A stretch of 64,000 nt of DNA from Neonectria sp. B-13 (taxonomy: Eukaryota > Ascomycota > Sordariomycetes > Hypocreales > Nectriaceae). Position numbers and translations under genes: made by a program. The stretch spans positions 693,559 to 757,558 of the forward strand of contig NOKP01000014.1 in NCBI GenBank assembly GCA_002682825.1, read 5' to 3'. Position 1 is the first letter of the stretch, and the number at the start of each line of letters is the position of its first letter. Positions 34,003 to 44,240 of this stretch are shown one piece after another. The notes below the pieces were generated by a model that was not told the origin of the DNA, made no database searches, and saw only the letters and a program-made list of their open reading frames with translations.

Positions 34003-35582
34003 TGGGCGAACAGTGAGGCTGAGGCGAACGGTAGAGAGAGGTGGTGGGGGTGAAGGGCGAGAGAAGGAGTGAAGGGGTGAAGGGGTGAAGAAAGGAGTGA
34101 AGGGATGAAGCGGGTGGGGAAGCCGAAGCAAACGAGAGCGGGAAGGCAGCCGAGAGTGAGAGAGACGGGTTGACAGTCAATGAGTGCTGTACCCAGCGAC
34201 ACGGTGTAGAGAGAGGGAATATCCCACTATGGCTGGGCTGGTGAACCGAATCGTTCTAGAAGTTGAGGAGACGTGAGGGAGGTCTGCATCTGGAGACTGT
34301 CCTGGCAACTGGGTCTTGCCGCTTGCGCCTGGGTCCTACGCCTGCGCCTACCTACCTTAGGCTGGGTCCTGCCGCTCCTGCACGACGTGGGGCAAGGGAG
34401 AGAATGGAAAGTACTACTAGTATGTACGTAGACGCTTGGACCCAGTTAGAGCACGCCTGTGCTGCCACAGCCTGCGCACGCGCCGCCACCCTGGGGAACC
34501 ACCACGGAGTAAATGTACCCAGATAAAGAGACATCATCGGAAACCTCTTTCCAGCCAACCCGCCGCACCGTGCCGGGCCTTCCATGACCACCCGTGATGG
34601 CGCCGCGAAAATCAATAAAAACGGGCACCACTGGCACTGTTTGGGAACTGCCGCATCCTCGTTTGCTTTGAGATGCCTCACATAGACTACTAGTACTAAG
34701 ATACATAGTACTACACACGATGACGTGGTGGTATTTGATGGAGGATACTTGCTGCCTGGATAGGCACTCCCTGAAGCTAGGAGTACCGGTATCCCGCCAT
34801 TCGAGCACTTACCCACGACACTTACCATTGGGGACAACACCAGCAATACATGCGGGTAGCTGCAGATGAGTCTCCATACATGGATCTGGCCACACCTCTC
34901 GAGGTTCCATGTTTCCGTTTCCAACTGGAGTTACACAATCTCATTGTCCCCTTTCGCTACTGTCAGTTGCCACACACCCAGTGCCAAAGCTGCCAGAGCT
35001 GCCGCTCGCGGATCCTCTGTCTCCGGGAGTGCACTTTTGCGTGGACTCTCCCACTTCTGCAATTTCCCTTGGAGGGGCTGCACTGCGCTCTACTACGTAA
35101 ACCACCTAATTAGATCCAAGCACACCACTGCCAGTAGACACGACAGCCTGGTTAGGTAGATGTATCTCCACGAATATTCTGTGCCTGTTGTTGAGACAGC
35201 TCGCAGCGCACTGCAGTAGCATGCAGTCGGTACGTACCTGGCCGGGCTTGATCTCGCCCACGCTAGTGTCCATCCCTGCCGCATCCCCGCCTGTGAGTGG
35301 CTTCCGCGGCGTCCGGACCGGATCAACACTAAACCTTGTAAGTACTCAAACTTGTCAACAGTGCGGATTGGAAAAATCCTCACAGCCCAGCCTCTTGCAT
35401 ATCGGTATACCAACACCTCGACCAACAAACACCTTCTCCAGACCCGACATTCACTGCTCTCCCCGACTCGGTTCATAAATAGCAGAAGTCGCCGCCTCTC
35501 TGCCTCCACTCCGCATCCTCGCCTTCACCCTCACCTCCCAAATTGCGCCTTCACAACCGCCACCCTGGCTCAATCAATCACC
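34003..35582. other. Divergent intergenic region
   Basis: About 1.6 kb between the small helical protein (-) and the FAR1-type gene (+). GAAGGGGT-type repeats lie at about 34060-34100 in the leader of the minus-strand gene. A 190-codon minus frame at 34352-34924 begins with TTG and has no family features. A pyrimidine-rich leader precedes the plus-strand ATG. Confidence 0.5.
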
Positions 35583-36206
35583 ATGCCGAATACACCACCG
35601 CCGGCGTTACTGCCCCCACCAGAAGGCATCTTCCGCACCTTCGACGACTTGATGGCCTCCGTCCAGCGCGTCGCCAAAGACCAAGGCTACGGGATTGTCA
35701 AGTTGCGCGCCTCCAACTACCGCGACGGAAAGCCCACCCGATACGACCTCGTCTGCGACCGCGGTGGCGTCAAGTACAACAGCACCGCCAAGAAGCGCAA
35801 TCCCTCAACTCGGAAAATCGACTGCCCTTTCCGCGCAAAGGCCGTCTGCGAAGTCCAGCTCGGGAATCAATGGCGCTTTGCCATCCAAGAGGGTCGTCAC
35901 AACCACGAGCCACGCGTCCCGACTGGTACGCCCGGCCAGGAGAATGCCCCGTTGGCAACGTCGATCCGCTCCTTCACCAACAAGCTGGATCGCCTCAACC
36001 ACGACATGGCTCAGGGCCTGATGCGCATCGAACAACGCCTCGAGAACATTGAGAAGCGGATGGAAAACCTTGAGGCCCGTGCCGGCGGATACGAGCCCCG
36101 GTTCCAGGCCATCGAATCCAGGCTCCAGAGCATGGAAGGCCCGCGCATGGACGGCATGGGCATGGACGATGTCGAGTCGCGCCTGCTAGCCTCGACGGTC
36201 ATGTAG
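35583..36206 (+). CDS. FAR1-type DNA-binding domain protein without transposase
   Basis: Intronless, 207 residues. Residues about 18-110 form a FAR1/WRKY-GCM1-like zinc domain: SVQRVAKDQGYGIVKLR, then C58, C81 and the HxH pair H106/H108 in RHNHEP. This domain is known at the N-terminus of MULE-type transposases and of transcription factors derived from them. Here no transposase follows; instead a coiled coil (about 135-182, with ENIEKRMENLEAR) ends the protein. The likely role is a nuclear DNA-binding protein that dimerises, possibly domesticated from a transposon. Frame and ATG context are good (TCACCATGCC). The reading frame stays open upstream, so a longer N-terminus is possible. Confidence 0.82.
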   Translation: MPNTPPPALLPPPEGIFRTFDDLMASVQRVAKDQGYGIVKLRASNYRDGKPTRYDLVCDRGGVKYNSTAKKRNPSTRKIDCPFRAKAVCEVQLGNQWRFAIQEGRHNHEPRVPTGTPGQENAPLATSIRSFTNKLDRLNHDMAQGLMRIEQRLENIEKRMENLEARAGGYEPRFQAIESRLQSMEGPRMDGMGMDDVESRLLASTVM

Positions 36207-39200
36207 GATAACGACCAGAGCGTTGGGCGTGCTGTGGGAGGGTCCTCATATCGATCACCTCCCGGCGAGGCGGGCGACGAGACCTCAGGCTCGCAGCCAG
36301 AACATTGAGAGGACGGCACCTATCGACCGCAGCCAGGAGAGGTGTCGCTTCATGTGTATTTTGAGGTCATGGTTTTCATGCACGTGGCCAGGGATTTGCA
36401 GGATGCTCATTGGGAACGGCTTTCTATGACGGAGCGGCTGATGGAAGTTCTTGGGGGGTTGTTATTGATGGAAAACTTGCGGGATCGTTCAGGGCGTTCA
36501 GGCAATCGGCCCACAAAGTTGCGGGCTCTGTGAAATTACTACTAACCTTCATGAAGGCGCGCGCAAAGGATTTCTTAGGGACTTGTTGTCTTTTTTTACT
36601 GTGTTTAACTCTTTTCTTCCTTCTTGCTATCTCAGAGAGCAGCATTCCGGTGTTGCCAGAGAGTGTGTTTTGTTGACCCGACTGCGGTGAGGCTGGGGGA
36701 TTGCCATCACCGGGCGTGTCGAGTGGTTTCTAATATGGCTGGATGGACTTTCCAGACGTTCTTCTAGAACCAAGGGTAGAACGTTCAGAGGTGGTGTGTT
36801 GAGTGCCCCGGGGCCGAAAAATGCACCAAATGTACATGTCTCTCTACTTGGCTCTTCACGCAATTTACCATGTATATCAATGCGCAGGTAACGAGGATGC
36901 CGCTCGAGTTGCGCAAGAGTCTTTCTCACAACCAATATAGCTATCACAAAACTCGTCACGAACCAACCCCACGCTCCTTCATTGTCCAATGGCCTTCGAC
37001 ATGGCTTTGCTGCCATCTTGCTCGTACTGTCATCATTTGGAGTGCGAAGCCATCGCGGTTTCGCCACGCTCCGCCCCCAGGGCAAAGGATAACAAATGCT
37101 CTCCTGCAACTTACTCCCTCAGCTAATTAGGGATTGCTCCTTTGTCCAAACGCTGGGTTGAATGCGTCATGTTACTAAACGCCTCTTGCGCCGGCTTGCG
37201 CAAGGTGTTTTGCACACTGTAAGAGCAAACAAGCCCTTTGTGCACATCTGCACCACCAGACTTGCAGCGGCACATGGACTTGCTTTTTGAATGTGCTACA
37301 GTACATGGACTTCTAGCCTTGATTCTGTCGGTTGCACGGACGCGGCGTCATGGCAGATGCGGGGGCACGCATGGGAAACATGCCGTGTTCGCCTGCGAAG
37401 CAAACGCGGGCTGGTTTGTTGGTGTGACACTGACGGGTAACGAAGTTTTCCAGGATCAGGGCTGATGGTTTTTCTTGTTCTGCACGGCCCCGTGGCATGC
37501 GAGATGGCTCGTACCGGGGCGCCCAAGAATCTTCCGACGGGACGGGCGGGATGGCGGTGACACAAAGTCAGTCATCTGGCGAAGCTCGGCAGGATGGCGC
37601 TCCATTTGCGCTCCAAACACGCCATTATGTTGGAGCTGTCGGTACACAAACCCCACCAGCTGTATCCCGAGTACCGGGGAATGCACTCCCGGCCTCGTGG
37701 GCTCGGCCGCTGGGAACTGTCGAGTCCTACTGGTTCAGCCGAACACTCGTTCGCCAGATGTCCCGGGGACGGCAGCGGTCACTTGACGTCGACGCCCCTC
37801 GTTTGCTTACCGCTGGCGCTTCTCGTCGTCACCAACATGAATCACACTCCTGTCTCTCGGCTGCGGTCTTCCAGGAGGGAAGAATTGGGTGTCAAATTCG
37901 CCGCAGGGAATCAAGCACGCGTGGACAGGATTGGAAACGATCACGTGGGTCACCGCCGTCCAACGGCCATGGCTGGGCGGGACTCGCCATGATGGTGGCA
38001 AGGCTATACCGATTCCATCATCGCACGGGCTGGTGTTGTGCAAACAAACTAGGTTGTCGGGATCATGGTGGGTGGCCGGCCTTGTTGATTGGATTTATCT
38101 CGAGCCCTGCAGCATGAGGTCTGAGCGAACTCCAACTGAAGCGCCCTGGTTCTCGATGGAACGAGACCCGTCGAATAATGCGTCTTCTCTGACCTGCGGG
38201 TTTGCACGGGCGTTGATAGGAGGTCGAGTCAACCGGCGCCTGCATTGCAACAGCAAACTTCTAACTGAGCGCCAAGTCGGCCAATGAGGGTTCTGAGATG
38301 GCGTCTCCGAGCTCAAGTCTACGGCCGCACCCTGTTTGTTTCATGGCATGACGAGAACATGCCAGTGGCCGTGATGCAAGGGCGAAGGGGTGAGGATCCA
38401 CGCCGCCAAGTTGCCCATTCTGTCCTCCGTAACGAGACATGTGAGCTAACGCTTCCGTGGGGGGACACTGCAGTCGAGTCGCGTGGATGGCTAGATCCGC
38501 GGCATCTAGTGTGAGTGTGTGGACGCACCGGCCCGAGTCCTGGGGCTCAGATGATGTGGTGGCCCGCGGCCAGGGTTTCGTGTGTTTGTACGCCGGGGCC
38601 GTCAAGAAAGACTCGAGGCGAGAAGGCGGTTACACACAATCCGCCAGCCCATGTGGCGTTGGCTGAGGCATTGTTCCGAGTCCTATGACTGGGATTCTTC
38701 CGCGCATCCGGAATGGCGACTGGTCACTATCGCTGAGGGAGGACCAACGCGAAACAGCTCGCCGGGAGACTACATACAGTAGACAAGGCTCTCTCTCACC
38801 TCCGTATCTGCCGGGCTCCGAGATGTTTGAAGGGGATGATGGCCCAGCGACGGACGCCACGGACACAACACTCCACAGTTTTCACAGACGCTGGCGCTGA
38901 AAGATGCGCCCAGACGATGCGTTGGTTGCTTTGGTAGTCCGAAATAAGGCTCGAGCATGTTTGCTAAGTAGGTGCTTGGGTGAACGATTTCCGTCGTTTG
39001 CTCGAGAATGCCTGGAGTATTAGGATGACGCGGTAGGCTATAGTTACTCACGTACAAGCAGCTTAAACATGTTTTAACTTGACTGGGATGCTGCGAATAG
39101 CTCATATGGGTCTTGGACCGGTATGGAGGGTAGGGCGTCAAGGTTGGTTTCACGGGAAGCTATGGTGAGCCGTTGACGACCTATACACACAACTGTACTT

Positions 39201-39947
39201 CTACTATTGGCTCTAACACCACTTTCATCAAGAACTCCAGCTGCTAGGGACAGTCATGATCAACTCCTCCTCATTCGGCGATCCCAGAAATAACCCCCTT
39301 GTCCTTATTCGAACCTCTACGTTTAATCGTCGAACTCCCTGTCATCCTGCCACGATGCGCATCCGTCCCCCCCCCCCCCCCCCCAGCTGGGGCGGGTTCA
39401 ATTAGACTGGAGTTCAGAGAACGCGACAGGACTCACAGGTCATTCAGATGAACAACATTTGACGCACCGATCTTCATTCGCCGGCTTTCTTATTGTGATC
39501 GAACCAGCAAAAAGGCTGGGCCTCTCTATACCTGCCCCAAATTCACCGAACAAGCACCAGTCTCTTTGACCTGAAATGGTTCCATCCAATTCCTCCTAAA
39601 GAAAGTCAAGATGAGCAGTGTTCTAAAAACTACTAACGAGTTGACACTAAGGGTCTCGAGGCTCCCGTGTGTTTAATACATATTTTGGTTCTTTCAGGTT
39701 TCTTGAGCCCCAAATTCCAGAACCAGTACAAATATCCTGACGTGATTTGCAGCTGGTATCTCGAAGGGCTCACCTGCTACTTCACCACGGTGAACATGCT
39801 GCGCCCTGTGGGGTCATCTCGGTGAGATGGTCATATAAATGGGCCCTGTGGGACCTCGTATCGATGCATTCCAAGTTGTAACACCCTTGTCCTCGTCATC
39901 ATCATCGTCTTGCTCCTCTTCTTGGCAATTCTGCGTCAAATAAAACA
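36207..39947. other. 3.7-kb stretch without recognisable genes
   Basis: The largest frames (for example 37497-38117 +) start and end without domain, splice or family support. A run of 18 C lies at 39367-39384. The final part is the promoter of the chitinase-like gene. It may contain a diverged repeat or noncoding transcript that I cannot identify. Confidence 0.5.
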
Positions 39948-41204
39948 ATGTCTCAATATATCAACGCTGTCTACTATCCATCGTGGCGTGTCTACAAGGA
40001 CAAGCCGCCGTCTTGCCTCGATGTCGCGTCCATCACGCACATCTTCTATGCCTTTGTCGGGTGAGTCCCTCGTCGGGAATAGCATAGCGCGTCGCCTAGC
40101 TACCCCAGTCTCCCAAAGATCGGGAACGGGATCTTGGGCTAACCCATCCTAGCGTCAACGAGGATGGCACGCTTCGGGTTCGCAGCCTTCGTGAAAGTAG
40201 TTCCCCTTATAGATGGATAGCTGACATTATTGTTTTAAGCCGCTGGATGAATGGGCCGACAATGACAAAGAGGTCGACGGCGTAAAGGGCTGTCTCGCGG
40301 CAATTGCCAAGCTGAAGAGTGAGAACCCACACATCAAGACCATTGTGTCTATCGGTGGTGGCACCAGCAGCAAGGAGTTCCCCAAGCTTGCCGAGAGCGA
40401 GTCTGCGCGATGGACCTTTGCGCTGGCGGCGAGAGAGTTTTGTGAAAAGCACCAACTGGACGGTGTGGACAGTGAGTATATCGCCTGCTGAACGAGAACC
40501 GAGCAGCCGCCGCTTACGCTGGACTAGTTGACTGGGAACACCCAAAGGATCATGAGGCGGGCTGCAACTATCTCCGGTTCCTCGAGGACATCCGCCGGGC
40601 TCTCCCGTCGCCCTGGTTCCTACTGACCAGCGCCCTCCCCGTGGGAGAGTACTGCCTCAAGCACCTCAACCTCCCCGCCGTCGCCAACGTGCTCGACTTC
40701 CTGAACCTGATGGCCTACGACTTCGTCGGCGGCTGGGGGGACGTCTCAGGCCACCACGCGCAGCTGCTACCGCCGAGCCAGAACCTCAACGAGGTGTATC
40801 CCACCCTCCGCGCCTCTGCCCACAGCGGCGTCAACTACCTCCTGTCCCGGGACTTCCCCAGCCGCAAGATCGTGCTGGGCGTGCCGGCGTATGCGAGATA
40901 CTTCGGCAAGGCGCGCGGGCCGGGACATCCGTTCGAGGGCTCGGGTGAGATGGAATACTGCGACTTGCCCGAGCAGTGGGTGCACGAGGCTCATGTCCAG
41001 GAGGACGCTGCCACGGCTTGCTTTGTGGACGGCGAGGGGGACAAGGGCTTTGTTTCCTTTGATGTTCCTGGCACAGTCCGCATGAAGGCCAGATACACCA
41101 AGTCCATGGGGCTCGGAGGTCTGTTCTACTGGCATGGGGCTGGCGATAGGACTGGCGGCGAGAGCCTGGTGGCCTCTGGCTGGAGTGAGCTCCAAAGTTA
41201 CTGA
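39948..41204 (+). CDS. GH18 chitinase-like glycosidase, no signal peptide
   Basis: Four exons: 39948-40060, 40153-40177, 40240-40471 and 40528-41204, giving 348 residues. GH18 enzymes cleave chitin or related N-acetylglucosamine polymers. Visible motifs are VYYPSWR at the start, KTIVSIGG (second conserved strand), the catalytic DxxDxDxE as LDGVDIDWEH with E127 across intron 3, LNLMAYDF, and GLGGLFYWHGAGD near the end. The protein begins MSQYINAVYYP, without signal peptide, so it is probably intracellular or non-classically released. Exon 2 is only 25 nt and its donor (GTTCGC) is weak, so this junction is the least certain point. Confidence 0.85.
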
Positions 41205-41618
41205 GGATGATGGTTCTGATGAGCATACGAGTCAAGGGTATCACGGTTCGGTTTAGGGTCTTTCATACACTACATGATGGCTGTTTTGCTATGTTGGTTT
41301 ATAATCTCCACGTGATGAAGACTAAAATGCTGTCTCCTGAGTCCGGACTCACCCAGGGTTTCTGGTAAACCCCTTCAAAGGTTATCACGATCGAAAAGTG
41401 CAGCTATCGCACGAAGACAGCATTACAAACAAGCATTGTTCTGCTCTCAGCTATGGATAAAAGACAAGCAATTTGTTCCTACTGTGTGTAATATCAAAAA
41501 TTAACTTTTCGCTTCCAATAATAATGCTAAGCGCTCTTCTCCATCATGTTAGCAATCCACCCGATACACAAGGCCTACCCTGTCTGACGTTGACATCTCA
41601 GTCTATGGATCGACGTTC
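41205..41618. other. Convergent 3' flanks
   Basis: About 410 AT-rich bases between the chitinase-like gene and the minus-strand orphan gene. No gene is seen. Confidence 0.5.
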
Positions 41619-42773
41619 TTAGGAGCTCTGACCGCCTCCATAGAACTCCTCGGCAGAGACGCATTTGTCTACTTTGATGATATCGCCGAAAATAGACAGC
41701 TCTTCGTCGGTAAGTCTGTCCTCGGGTGCCTCTGTGTCCATGAGGTCAAAGTGTTGTTCGACTTCTATGACTTCTAGGACCTCCCCGTCAGCAACAAAAC
41801 CCCCAAGAGTATTGCTCTCCATTATATTGGGCATGACGAGAAAGTCCGCGAGCTGCTGTCGGTGCGCCCTCAGATCATCTTCCATATCCTTGTTGGGGTT
41901 TTCCTCAAGGGCCTGCACGTACTCGTTGAAGGGCTCACCGTTTGGCCCGACAGCGACGCGCATTTCGCGGGGTGCATTGAATGTCGGACTCGTGCCGACA
42001 ACAGGAGTAGGAAAGAAGCCCGCGGCGTCCGGGCAGTATGGAAATGGAGGAATATGGAAACCTGCGTCGGGGGCGAACTCCATGAGGCTTGGAACTTCCG
42101 GAAGCCAATCATTGAGACCCTCGTCCTCACCTTCATCGTCCTCGTTGTTAGCCTTGTTGTTCCTCTCCTTCGTTCTCTTCTCTTTCATCTCAAGCCCTCG
42201 TGCCTCGACCTTTGCATCCAATACCTCACCTGGCATTTCTTTGCGATTTGTCCCATACTTGGGGTAGCACGTCATGCAGACGCGCCAGCACAGCCAGCGG
42301 ACATATTTGAGCTCGCGGACGTTGGAGACCTGGGTTCCACAGATTCGACAGGTAGTTCCCGGGTCTACCAGCCGGGCGGTAGCTGAAGGTCTGAACCGCT
42401 TGGGCTTGGGAGCCTCGGAAGGCGTGGTTTCCGCTTGCTGTGGTTGCCGCTTGTTTTCACGTCGAGTAGATTTTGTGGCAGCATTGGCCTTGCCAGCGGG
42501 TTTATTGCCAGTATTCTGTCTCTTGTTGTTAGCGTTGTCATCACTGCTACTGTCACAAACAGTGTCATTATCGGTGCTGTCGTCATTGGCTTTGTTATCA
42601 GTGCTGCCTTCCTTGGCTTTGCTGTCAGCATTGCCAGGCTTGTCAGGCTTGTCACCTTGTCCAGCCTTGCGGTTCCGTTTCTGGGTAGAAGACATGTCAA
42701 AGTTGTTCCGGAGGAACTCTGGGGCAACTCCCAAGTTGGCTCGGTTAGAGCGGCGAGGCTTGTCTTCGTTCAT
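41619..42773 (-). CDS. Orphan protein with CxxC cluster
   Basis: Intronless, 384 residues starting at an ATG (42773). I do not recognise the family. Residues 1-130 are basic and Ser/Asn/Lys/Asp-rich (RRSNRANLG, KRNRK, KPKRFRP), probably disordered and nuclear. A compact zinc-binding candidate follows: CRIC at 142-145 and CWRVCMTC at 162-169. Then come a charged helix, a Pro/Phe-rich part (FHIPPFPYCPDAAGFFP) and an acidic C-terminus. Repetitive DNxDSTDN-type triplets are visible near residues 56-80. It may be a lineage-specific chromatin or DNA-associated protein; no function is claimed. Confidence 0.7.
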   Translation of the reverse strand: MNEDKPRRSNRANLGVAPEFLRNNFDMSSTQKRNRKAGQGDKPDKPGNADSKAKEGSTDNKANDDSTDNDTVCDSSSDDNANNKRQNTGNKPAGKANAATKSTRRENKRQPQQAETTPSEAPKPKRFRPSATARLVDPGTTCRICGTQVSNVRELKYVRWLCWRVCMTCYPKYGTNRKEMPGEVLDAKVEARGLEMKEKRTKERNNKANNEDDEGEDEGLNDWLPEVPSLMEFAPDAGFHIPPFPYCPDAAGFFPTPVVGTSPTFNAPREMRVAVGPNGEPFNEYVQALEENPNKDMEDDLRAHRQQLADFLVMPNIMESNTLGGFVADGEVLEVIEVEQHFDLMDTEAPEDRLTDEELSIFGDIIKVDKCVSAEEFYGGGQSS

Positions 42774-43718
42774 TTTGGTTGCTAGGGGACTGTTGAGTTC
42801 GTGAGTGTTGTGTAGTGAGATGTGTTGTAGGCTGGGTTGTGGTGTCTGTTAGTGTTAATTGAGTGTGCTGGCGAGAAGGAAAGGCTCAATTCTTCGAACC
42901 GAGACGAGATTATGTAGTTTTTCCATGCTCTTGAGAGTAACTGTTCAACATCGTGATGTTCGTCTGTCTAAGGTTATTCTTCAGTAGGATGCGGGTTGTT
43001 GTTACAGTTACCTTACTGAACATGCAGCACAAGGTGGACAATACCAGCGGGATTCATTGAACTTAGGGCCAAACATGATGGCGACCAACCCCATGGTATA
43101 ATCCATTGTTTTCACGACCACCCCATTGTATCGTTTCATCCTGTGTGCTAGATGTGCTGAACACATGCTTGCTAGGTGTGTAAGTGCAAAGCTCTTGGTC
43201 TGCCCATGAGTCCACGACCAGCATGATTCGTGCGCATACCCTTTTGGGACATTTCACGACCATGCGCTTGTGGCCAAAAGTCGCGTCACCGGTCTCATTC
43301 CATATTCTTCCCGAAGATAAGCCTGGACCTGAATTGCTTGGCATGAATGTTTAAAAGCTGAAGGCCAACCAGATGAGCATCTTGAGTGACATGCATCCCT
43401 GCACCGCCACATCATCTACGTCATGACGACGAACAAGCCTCCCCGATCGTCGCGGCCCTGCCAAGGACGTACCACCAAGGAACTGTTCCATCCATAAACC
43501 GGGCCTATAAAGAGCGATCGTTGACCTCGCATCTACCTTAATTGCTTCTTATCCAACCTTTCTTCAACGACATCTCATTAATTTCTACTCACAGAGTAAG
43601 TCATATCCCTATGGTTGGAGGATGATTGTGGCGCTAACTGAATCCTCCAGAACTTCATCACAATTACCCCACCAAAATCTAGCAACCTCACCCTCCCTAC
43701 CTACAACAACAAACCATC
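42774..43718 (+). promoter_or_regulatory. Divergent promoter region with TATA box and leader of small peptide gene
   Basis: TATAAA lies at 43506-43511, followed by a CT/CA-rich leader. A 55-nt GT-AG intron at 43596-43650 (donor GTAAGT, branch GCTAACTG, acceptor TCCAG) interrupts the 5' leader before the ATG at 43719. The left part is the upstream region of the orphan minus-strand gene. Confidence 0.6.
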
Positions 43719-43847
43719 ATGGGTTTCTTCTGGTCAAAGGGCGTCGGCGGCCGACACTTCGGCACGAGTGTTCGTGCTGATCGTCACGGCGTGAGACGCG
43801 GACCGTGGCGCATGACCTTTGGCAAATTCAGCTGCTTCCGCCATTAA
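43719..43847 (+). CDS. 42-residue cationic peptide
   Basis: A 43-codon frame begins in a strong context (CATCATGGG) and encodes MGFFWSKGVGGRHF, then an Arg/His-rich middle (RADRHGVRRGPWRM) and ends FGKFSCFRH. It contains Gly, aromatic and about ten basic residues, one cysteine and no acidic residue except one Asp. The upstream TATA box, typical leader composition and the leader intron suggest a transcribed and translated gene. No family is recognised. Confidence 0.5.
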   Translation: MGFFWSKGVGGRHFGTSVRADRHGVRRGPWRMTFGKFSCFRH

Positions 43848-44240
43848 CGCCCACCGACAGCAAAATGTTTCGATTCACGCAGGGAGTTTGGCAGGGAATG
43901 GAGGAACAAGGATGGTCTACAGCGAATGCGTACGAACACCTCATGATACCAAGAGTTAATTACCGTACTCTACGTGATGAATAATAAACAAAATCAAGTT
44001 GACTCTGAAATTCTTTGCTCAACAAGTATGGTTCAGGGTAGATGCATATAACGGGGTTTATGCACGTACTGGGTATTCTCATCACTTGTCGCCTTCGTGA
44101 ACCCAAGCCCAGTTTCGCCCGCGACAGATGAACGTGAACATCCTCAACATTGTACACGCGAAATGGTCAACAAAATCCCGGCTTTCAATCGCCTTGGTTC
44201 TCGTTGACATATTCTCGTGGATGCCAGATGATGTGGAATA
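43848..44240. other. Intergenic region before RAD9
   Basis: About 390 AT-rich bases holding the 3' flank of the peptide gene and the RAD9 promoter. Minus-strand frames here are antisense or featureless. Confidence 0.5.

Noticed and set aside
34352..34924. 190-codon minus-strand frame with hydrophobic segments
   Set aside because: Starts with TTG, no family feature, lies in a divergent promoter region.
37497..38117. 206-codon plus-strand frame
   Set aside because: GC-rich chance frame with a low-complexity Arg/Ser/Gly product and non-coding-like codon use.
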